Shown here in pieces: positions 56,001 through 64,000 of a stretch of 64,000 nt of DNA. Positions within the stretch are counted from its first letter, which is position 1. Each line of letters starts with the position of its first letter. A program made the translations under genes and the position numbers. The notes beneath the pieces were generated by a model that did not search any database, was not told the DNA's origin, and saw nothing but the letters and a program-made list of their open reading frames with translations. Origin of the DNA: Davidsoniella eucalypti (lineage: Eukaryota > Ascomycota > Sordariomycetes > Microascales > Ceratocystidaceae); assembly GCA_004009845.1 (NCBI GenBank), contig RMBW01000083.1:1-64000 (forward strand), read 5' to 3'.

Positions 56001-57394
56001 GCCGCCGTAAGCGAATTAAAATCCGTATCCTTTTGTTCCACCGAGCTTTAAACTAACTATGCTACAGTGACTCGGTTGAGCTTTGGCAGGAAGGTGCTGC
56101 CATCAAGTCCTTCTTCCTGATTCGCGACGGCCACTTTGATGAGGAAGGCATCGTCAAGATTCTGCTCTCTCCTGGCGAGCACCCAGGCTGCAGCGGCTCT
56201 CGGCGCCTTAACGACAACCTGTCAGATCTCAAGGCTCAAGTTGCCGCCAACAACAAGGGCTCTATCCTGATCCGCTCACTGATGGCTGAGTTCGGCAAGA
56301 CGACGGTTCAGTTCTACATGAAGGCTATCCAGGCCAATGCAGAGCTTGCCGTGCGCCGTCATTTGCTGTCTGTCCACGCCAAGTACAAGGGCAAGCCCTT
56401 GACGGCTACTGACTACATGGACAACGGTTCTTGTATGAAGGTCAAGGTCACTATTGACGAAACTGGATTCGGCACCTTTGACTTTGCCGGTACATCTTGT
56501 GAGATGATGAGCAACATGAACGCTCCTCCTGCCATTACCAACTCGGCACTCATCTACACCCTTCGTCTGCTGATTGGCTCGGATGTGCCCTTGAACCAAG
56601 GCTGCTTAGCCCCTACCAAAGTCATTCTTCCCAAGAACAGCTTCCTGAACCCAGGACCTTCGGCCGCTGTCTGCTGTGGTAATACTCTGACATCACAGAG
56701 ACTTGTTGATCTGCTACTCAAGGCATTCCGTGCCAGTGCTGGGTCTCAGGGCTGCATGAACTGCTTCGGCTTCTTCGGCAATAGTCTAGAGCCTGGAAGT
56801 ACGGTGGATGCCACAGACAACAGCAATGGCTTTGGCTGGGGTTACGGAGAGACCATCTGTGGTGGTGAAGGCGCCGGCCCTACTTGGAACGGTGCTTCTG
56901 GCGTCCAGATCCACATGACCAACACCCGGACTACCGATACGGAGCTGATCGAGAAGCGCTATCCTGTTATTATACGCGAATTTTCGATCCGCAAGGGCTC
57001 TGGAGGCCTCGGCAAGTTCAAGGGAGGAGACGGAGTTATCCGTGACTTCGAATGCCGCGCGCCGTTGACATATGGAATCATTTCTGAGCGTCGTGTGCAC
57101 CAGCCATACGGCATGATGGGAGGCGAGAATGGCCAAAGTGGCGCCAACTATTGGGTTCAGACTCAGCCTGACGGCAGCGAGCGCTGGGTAAACATCGGCC
57201 CCAGAGGCCAAGTTGACATGAAGACGGGCGATCGCTGTGTGATTCACACTCCTAGTGGTGGCGGCTGGGGCTCGATCGGGGCTGATACGACAGCAGAAGT
57301 CACGCAAGGTTCCAGCAATGACGGCTCGAATGTCACATATCCTCGTGCTACTGGCAGTGTACATGCTTATTTGGTTGCTCAAGAAGCATCTTGA
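53062..57394 (+). CDS. 5-oxoprolinase (ATP-hydrolysing)
   Basis: Five exons, 53062-53338, 53485-55232, 55299-55812, 55892-56006 and 56068-57394, join in phase to 1,326 aa, the normal length. The cytosolic enzyme converts 5-oxo-L-proline to L-glutamate with ATP, in glutathione turnover and pyroglutamate use. The N-terminal hydantoinase-A part opens with VRFAIDRGGTFTDVWA and GTTVATNALLERKG. The nucleotide-binding motif GFDMGGTSTDVSRYGG is near residue 328, and the HyuA core ends near residue 750. The HyuB half has SYAVKYQ, VSNHPESGGTHLPDITV across an intron, GHHLDIGGSKGNSMPPDS, GEGAGPTWNG and HTPSGGGWGS. Start context is fair (GCACAATGAC). Divergent from the MFS gene and tail-to-tail with the FAD oxidase. 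No defects seen. Confidence 0.95.
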
Positions 57395-58075
57395 CAATAG
57401 CGAGGTTGAGTTCTTGTTTTTGTTCACGGGCATATATATATGTAAATGGTATCATTCCTTTTCTTAGGGATATATGTACAGCTTAGATGGTTTGTAGATT
57501 CTTTATATTATAATTTACTTGTTTTTGCTTATCTTGATATTTCCAACTATAATTATGAATTGTGATTAATAAATATATATTTTGAGAAGATATAACTTAT
57601 TTCTATCAGGCAACTAGTTTATACTACACGCAAGTACTATAAATACTTGTTTCGTATCTTGTAACTAACTTGTTACATATATTATTTCATTAGAGAAAGT
57701 GTATTGTCTTACTTTGTACATACACAACATGTTTTTTTTCTCAGTTCTAGACTTTGACATTCATTGGCAAGTGATATGAGGAGCGATGTAGATCGTAAAA
57801 TTAAAGTCATACTAGTAGTTATGGTTCAGCTGAAAGTTGAAAACAATATAGTAATAGAAACAAGAAGAAATAGATAAGAAGAAATAAAGTAATAAAACAC
57901 ATAAGTAGTAAGAAGCAGTTTACCCGGGGAGCGCCGTCATAAGGTGGTGATGTAGCAAGTATCGAGTACTTCTCGGCTAGTTTCCCATCACCCCATCCAT
58001 CCAGTTCCCTAGATCCCCCAAGTTAAACCCAAAGTTGAAATCAAATAAAGAATTTATAGTTGTTAGGCCATCTAG
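57395..58075. other. convergent 3' flanks, no gene
   Basis: AT-rich spacer between two convergent genes holding their 3' UTRs. AATAAA-like motifs occur near 57569 (+). Confidence 0.45.
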
Positions 58076-60357
58076 TTACGTTGAGATGCGGCACAGCTTG
58101 GAAGACTGGTCGTCAAGGTTGCCGAAGACTCTGCCAGTCATGTTCCAGTTCTCGGAACCGACAGCGTTGTGGGCGTAGAAGACATCGAACTGATCCCACT
58201 TCTTCTTGAGCTCCAGAGCCTTGGCGTACTTGGAACCCCAGAACGAGGTGGTGAAGTCGGGCTCGGCGTAGTCAGCCTCAGACAAGTAAGCACCAGCACC
58301 GGGAGAGATGTTGCGGAGCTTGGTAGTCCATTTGTTGGTGACGGTGTCGGAGATGGTCTTGATCTGAGCAAGGGTGACATCGGCATCAGTCCAGATACCA
58401 GCGACGATCAGGTGAAGAACGGTGTCTCTCCAGGCGGGGTTGACAGCGTTGTCGGGGACAGTGCCGTCGGCGTGGCGGGGGGCGATGTTGAAGCCAATGA
58501 GCATGGCACCGTCCTCGATGATGGACTGGACGGCACTCCAGGTGGCGTTGAACGAGGCAGCATTATCGAAGTTGGCCTTGGGGATCAGACGAGAACCCTG
58601 GCGGATGGTAGGGGAAGCCCAGCTCTCCAGGGGGAAGTTCTCCTGCCACGCGGTGTAGTAGTCATCGTAGTGGCCGTAGGTAGCAGTAGGCTTGATACCA
58701 ATGGCGGACCAGGCAGCCAGAAGGGGCTCAGTGGTGCTAGTCTTGAAGGTCTGCAGAGAGGTCTTGGGGGCAAACCAGGGGGCGATGTTGAAGATCATAG
58801 AGCCGCCACCAACGGGGATAAGGGTGAAGTAGATGTACTGGCGCTGCTCGTAACCCCAAGTGGAGAAACCCTGGAAGAAGATGCGCATGGCCTCGTAGAG
58901 CTGGGCGTTGGTGATGCCGTCCTCGGAGGTAGGGCCAATGGACAGGCTCATGGTAGAGACCTCAAGCTTGGGCTGGGCCTTGACGACGACAGAGGTAACA
59001 ACACCGTAGGTAGAGCCACCACCACCACGGACAGCCCAGAAGAGATCGGAGTTCTCCGAGTCGGAGGCGGTCACGAAGCGGCCGTCGGCAGTGACGATCT
59101 GCATGGACAGGACATGGTCAGCAGCCATGCCGTACCAGCCAGAGAGAGGAGAGTGGCCGCCACCCTGGATGTAGCCACCCATGACACCGACGGTCTGGCC
59201 CTCGCCACCGACGGCAGTGACGCCGTTCTTGTTGGCAGCAGCGTACAGCTCGTAGGCCTGGACACCAGCGCCAACCTTGAGGGCGGGGCCAGTGTATTTG
59301 CCCTGGGTGTAGGACGAGTAGAACTTGATGTCCTTCAGGTTGTGGGTCCAGATGGACAGCGCACCACCGCCCATGGACTTGGCAGCAAAGTCGTGGCCGG
59401 TGTTCTTGATGACCAGGCGCAGGTTCTGGTTGCGCGCGAAGTTGACTGCCAGCTGGACATCGGCGACGCTTGAAACGTTGACGGCGTAGGCGGGCAGGCC
59501 GCCAATCTGGCAGTGGCCGTTGCCGTGGGACCAGATGCCCTGGGGGACACAGAGGGCGCCGTCGTACAGAGGAGTGTTGATGGCAGTGGGGTCATCGGTG
59601 AAGATGTAGGAGTCGTTGCTCCAGTTGGCAGTGAGGAAGTTGCAGCGGGCATCATCGCGGTTGCCGAAGTCGTCGAAGCAGACGGACGAGATGGGCGTGG
59701 TCTTGATCAGCTTGCCGCCGGTGAGCTTGTCCAGGGCGGTCCAGAGCTTGGCGGCGGGCCACAGGCTATCGCCGGAGTAGGTCTTGCAGCTGCCGAACTG
59801 CGCACGGCGGGTCAGAGTGGCGGAGTTGTTGTTGGCGAAGTCGAAGATGGTCGAGTCCGTAGCGTTGAGGCTAGCCAGGCTGGCAAGGACAGTGTCGGTG
59901 ATTTGCAGAGCCTCAGACTCGAACAACTCGGCAGTGGCGCCCTCGACAGTCGAAGAGACAACCTCGCCAATAGCTGTCAGAGTGTCAGCTTTGCAAGTTA
60001 GGGCACGCTTCTTGGCGACGACTAGATTGGAGAGGAAAAAGCAAATGTTAGGAATGGAAAAGTGCAGCCAAAACGGCTCAAGGGGCGAAAAAGAGAGGAT
60101 AGCAAGGCAGTGGTTGAAGGGGGGGACTAGTTGGATTTTTTTAAACTTTTTGCGAGTTCAGTCTGAAGAACTTCTAGAAACATGCAAAACGAAAAACAAC
60201 AAGGCTCTGAATTGGAGGGCACTACCACGTAATTCCTTTTCCGGGCCGCCTGCAACCTGGGCTGTTATAGAGGGATATCGGGCTACTTACTGTCGCTCTG
60301 AGCAAAGACGGCCGACGCCAGCAGGGCTGACGTGGAGAGAGTGAGCTTCTTGACCAT
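58076..60357 (-). CDS. secreted FAD-dependent oxidase (berberine-bridge-enzyme type)
   Basis: Two exons, 60357-60291 and 60021-58076, with a 269-bp intron, give 670 aa. A signal peptide (residues 1-19, ending AVFAQ) is followed by AKKR at 25-28, a likely Kex2-type processing site. The FAD-binding PCMH domain spans roughly 190-380. KNTGHDFAAKS near 230 holds the His expected to bind FAD covalently. GGEGQTVGVMGGYIQGGGHSPLSG, MQIVTADGRFVTAS and DLFWAVRGGGGSTYGVVTS are classic. The C-terminal BBE segment has YLSEADYAEPDFTTSFWG and VGSENWN. Relatives oxidise sugars, alcohols or alkaloid intermediates; this substrate is unknown. No biosynthetic cluster partners are present nearby. Intact; GC-rich coding strand gives long antisense ORFs that are artefacts. 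Confidence 0.93.
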
Positions 60358-63300
60358 TTTGGATCGAAGCTAAGGTACGAAGTAAAGAGAGCGGTGTGAA
60401 GTGGTAGAGACAGAAGAGTGGTCAGTGAGTGAGTGAGCGCAAGCGCAAGAAGAAAGAACGAGGGCTCGTGACAAAAGTCAGTGTAAGAGAGCGAAGAAAA
60501 CCGTTGTTAAAGGACTTTAAACTGTTGGTGATGGAGAAGACAAAATAACTAGACTCGAAGGGAGGGCGATCGGCGGCGTCTTATACAAACTGAGTGGAAT
60601 CGCGGACTCGCGACTGCGGCTGAAAGTCAGCGATATAGAAACAAACTGCCGTGCTTCTGTGTGATTACGACAGTCACCCCGGCGTCCAAATTTCAAAGCG
60701 TCTCACCTTCTGGCAGCAGCAGCAGCACTCTCTGAACCCTCTCTACTGCAGGCGCTGCTAGAAGCGAGGCTAAACTAGCCCAAGTGCCCTACAGCAGGCT
60801 AAAACACGGAACAGACGGCCTTGGTTGTTTGGCCCTACGCTCAAGCTCTGCTCATTGTACAAGAGAACTCCCGTTCGCAAAGTCCATACAATGCACCGCA
60901 GTGCAAACGATCCTAGCCATCAGGGGCTCGCCTTCCATCCCAGGGCTCTCTTCTTCGTTGTCGATGTAACTTGCTCCCAGGCTCGCATCCTGGCCCTTGT
61001 TCCCTCGTTCAGGGCTAGCCGGTCTTTCTTATTCTTGCGCCATCCTTGTCAGTGTGGAAGGGTGTGTAGTTCTCGCCAGGTTTTCGACTACGCACAGCTT
61101 TCCATAGCTCGCCAGCTACCAGAAAGTGGCCCGGAAGAGACCCCCCCCCCCCCCCCCCTCTTCCATCCTCCATCTCCGTGGCATATTGGTTGCATTCAAT
61201 CTTCACCTCCCATGTGTCGTTCCATGTGGACCTTCGCGCGCATGGCCGATGGACACATGGGTGACCCGATAAGCAGTAGAAGCAGACTGCTGCAAAGCTC
61301 CTTCTCTTCGCCTCTCACCTATCGCGCATATGGCAACACTTCATTGGGAAGCTTGGGCGGGGTTTGCCTCGTCAGAAACCACGCACTTTGTTCCCATCAA
61401 CAGACACACGTCTATCACGCTGACTTTTCAGCCCGCACCGCCTATGCTTCCCCACCATGCTCAAGTCATCGTGTGTCCAGTGCTCGCACCCATCAAGACT
61501 GCATCTACTACTACTGCTACTTGCATCTAAATTCTCTCATGCTAATATGTAGGTAGTGCTACGAATAGCAAGCGAACAGCATGGCATGTCCAGCATCAAA
61601 GCTTTGTGCGGTTGATCCATTCTATTTGGCAAGGCTTTGATATCCTCGCGTGGTCTTCGGCTGCCACGGGGCTGGCTTAAACTCCGCCTCTTTCCCGACG
61701 GCAATCTCCCAACTCTGCCGCAACCAGCACGATCAAAGAACCCTTTCCGATTGTGCCGATTAGCACATTTTCTTCATGTAGGGACCAATGACGCCTAGTA
61801 ACAGTGACTACATCCTACACAAATCCCTCCCTCCACTCTACAGCCCCTCACCTTACCCTCACCTTGGCTCACATCACCGGCCCTGTTCGAACAGAGTCTA
61901 GGCATCATGCCTTCGCCCAACCCAGGATTCGCAATATTGGAGGAAACATCAGTTCAAGTCGACATGAAAGAGTGGATAGGTTGCCTAATCATGAAATCTG
62001 CGGCATCACCTGTCAAGGAAGAGGCAACATTTCAGCCACAATATTTAAAACCTACATGTGTAGCCCGTATCTATCAGGCGGTCTGTATAGACAACCGAGG
62101 CCAAGAAGCGGTGGTCCGCAGGCTGGTTTCCTGCGCCAGGCATCGTACATGCATCACACCTGCATTCTGGCCTGCCTGCTTGGTCTTATCGTGTTGCTTC
62201 AACTCGACTCGCCTCGGCTTCGTTCTCGGTCTGCGTCAAGCCGGGCGAGCAATATTGCATTAATGCCATGCAAGACGTCAAATTATCCGGAACTTGTCAT
62301 TCTGGAGGTCCACATCCACATTTCGATATTGTAACCCTACTGGATGCAAAGTAATCACGTCAACATGTGAACTACGTATGTCGTTGAAGGATATCCCATA
62401 CAGACCCATGTGGCCATGTGAAATGCAATTGCAGAACTCCTTGATCGGCCAACTCTATTGTATCATCTTCGGTAGGGTTTGTAACATATGACACACCATA
62501 TCGAGTCTCTACTCTATACAGACAGAGAGAAGTAGTGTCGATGCCGTTTTTGCCTGTTGGATTCCGACGAGATTTCTCTATTTGGATAGATCACTAATGT
62601 CTCTCATCACTAATACTACTCTGGAGAGCTGTAAACCCAATAAGGGTTGCCCACGAATATGCGTCGGTCAGTTCTGCAGTGCAACGTTCAGCGGTCATGT
62701 ATTAATCCGTACAGAATGCCTTTTGGGGGGCTTGATGTGACTAATTGTACTACACATAGATATGTATATATAGATATATATATATCAGATATTACACATC
62801 TAGTAGTTCTGTTCTGTTGTTTGACATTTCAAGTAGTGAACCGTACGGTTTGTCTGCTAGATATCAACCCCCGACAAAGAGAAAACAAGTATTCATTGTG
62901 TAGTCAAAGACCCGGAAAGAAGCTTCATACTAGGTGCAAAAAGAACAAAGATGGAAGAAAAATATGGGCATGTTCAGACGGTTGGTTGTCTCCACACCCT
63001 CCTCGTAAGATTTCCCATGTCTGAGCACATCCATAGAGTAGCCAGCATTTTCAGGCTTTTGGTCTTCCTTCTAGAAGCATTACTGATTCCATACCTTTGC
63101 AGCCGCCTAGTGACACAATGTAACTCTACGTGTTTGTGTGTAGGTATGTAGCATAACTCATCATGCACTTGCAGCTGCAATTACAACTGCTTTCGCCTTC
63201 GTATCAGATCAGTCAAGTCACCCCATGGCAGCAATCATATCCTAACTGGACGATCAACGGCTTACTTACAGTTGCTCTTGATATGATGTTGCGCCCATAC

Positions 63301-64000
63301 CACCCCAGCATATTTGGTTCACCAGCTCACATTTAATTTCCTCTTCCTTCTGGCTATCGTTTTCTTCCGGCTTAGTATTTCGTCTATCAACTCTAAAGCC
63401 ATGTGTTTCATGAAATTAACGTGGTAGTGGACCGCTAAATAAACCAAATCCATCCATGATGCACTGCCCATGTCATGTTCACTATGTCTTTTAAATTTCA
63501 ATAATATTTTATCTACACAGCACGCCTGTACATAGGCTTCCTCCACATGCCTACATATGTAGTTCATACATCCACTGTGGGATGTATGGAATTCACCAGG
63601 TATTCGCAATATAACCAAAGTTTGCCATGGGATCCTTTGCCGTTGCTCTATGTCTCGCCATCTTTCTCTGGTCTCTCTTTGTATTCCACCAATGAGCCAA
63701 TTATGATAACGACCCCCCTGTATCTCACTTTGTACGGTAATACCGCTGTTTCCTTACTCTTCTCCTTCTGCTATCCATATGCTGTCTTCTGTACGGAATG
63801 AAGCAACCCGGAATTCAAAACCAAGTATGTCACCGTCTCAGGTTGTTTACTACGTTATGCTGCTTACCTAGCAAAACTACTACAGTTTTCAAGTTCACTA
63901 AGCCTCCCTGTTTTGTAATGGAATGCTCGGGCCCTGACTTTTAAACGACGGGACGTATAAACAATGCGAGTCTTACGCAAATTATGCTCAAAAGCGTACC
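60358..64000. other. upstream region of the oxidase and gene-poor end
   Basis: The first 300 bp is the oxidase promoter/leader. A C-run of 17-18 nt lies at about 61141-61157. ORFs such as 60825-61556 (+) lack domains and have no coding signature. A 99-codon ORF at 63319-63618 (-) has a faintly BTB-like end (DLVYLAVHYHVNFMKHMALE) but no BTB core, so I do not call it a gene. A TA microsatellite lies near 62761-62785. Confidence 0.45.

Noticed and set aside
58169..59473. 434-codon ORF on the plus strand
   Set aside because: It lies antisense to the FAD oxidase; GC-rich codon use of the real gene leaves the opposite frame open. Composition (Gly/Val/Asp-rich) is typical of such shadows.
60825..61556. 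243-codon plus-strand ORF across a poly-C tract
   Set aside because: It reads through the C-run, has no domain, and shows Ser/His/Cys-rich low-information composition.
63319..63618. 99-codon minus-strand ORF with BTB-like helix
   Set aside because: Only a vague resemblance at the C-terminal end; the BTB core is missing and no exon upstream completes it.

Overview
The window reads as nuclear DNA of a filamentous ascomycete (Pezizomycotina; a sordariomycete-like fungus is my best guess, from general impression only). The evidence is short 60-270 bp GT-AG introns, Zn2Cys6 regulators, fungal permease families, a dispersed 5S rRNA gene of Neurospora-like type, and many repeats broken by CAA/CAG to TAA/TAG changes. 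Such changes are typical of RIP-like C-to-T mutation.

Layout. About 0-5.5 kb is AT-rich and holds a weak 211-codon ORF, a 50-bp retroposon insertion, a 5'-truncated LINE with a 14-bp target-site duplication (TSD), and a broken Zn2Cys6-type regulator gene. An intact five-exon amino-acid permease lies at 5.8-8.1 kb (-). From 8.3 to 30 kb is mostly gene-poor AT-rich DNA. It contains two paralogous cassettes (11.4-13.5 kb and 26.8-28.7 kb), each made of an LTR/gag-like relic, a 5S rRNA gene and a retroposon 5' fragment, and each carrying its own later non-LTR insertion. The same stretch has a decayed PLC-like phosphodiesterase gene (14.0-14.95 kb), a relic of a repeat protein (18.1-18.7 kb), a GC-rich orphan zinc-finger ORF behind a duplicated intron-bearing leader (21.6-23.0 kb), and a 50-aa secreted peptide gene (25.8 kb). 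From 30.0 to 36.0 kb lies one complete copia-type LTR retrotransposon (-), with TSD ATACC, disabled by frameshifts and carrying a nested LINE fragment. From 36.9 to 40.7 kb is a RecQ/telomere-linked-helicase-like pseudogene. From 43.2 to 44.6 kb is a kinase-like pseudogene, next to two solo LTRs in inverted orientation, each with its own TSD.

From 46.5 to 60.4 kb the DNA is gene-dense and intact: a Zn2Cys6 transcription factor (+), an MFS transporter of the Dal5/anion:cation symporter type (-), a five-exon 5-oxoprolinase (+), and a secreted FAD-dependent berberine-bridge-type oxidase (-). The transporter and 5-oxoprolinase diverge from a 2-kb region with GATA-factor-like sites, including a palindromic pair. 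This suggests a nitrogen-regulated unit for uptake of 5-oxoproline (or a related compound) and its conversion to glutamate, with the regulator alongside. From 60.4 to 64 kb I support no gene with confidence.

The most unusual signals are: (1) five copies of a ~40-bp unit with a fixed ATCTTC start and an A-rich tail, one of them flanked by a 13-bp TSD, which look like extremely small retroposons; (2) non-LTR elements that share one 5' head but have different 3' ends and tails, (AAATC)n or (AAC)n, and lie in or beside 5S rRNA genes; (3) recurrent 10-16 bp tandem duplications, three of which shift the reading frame of mobile or repeated genes. All sequence comparisons were made by eye.
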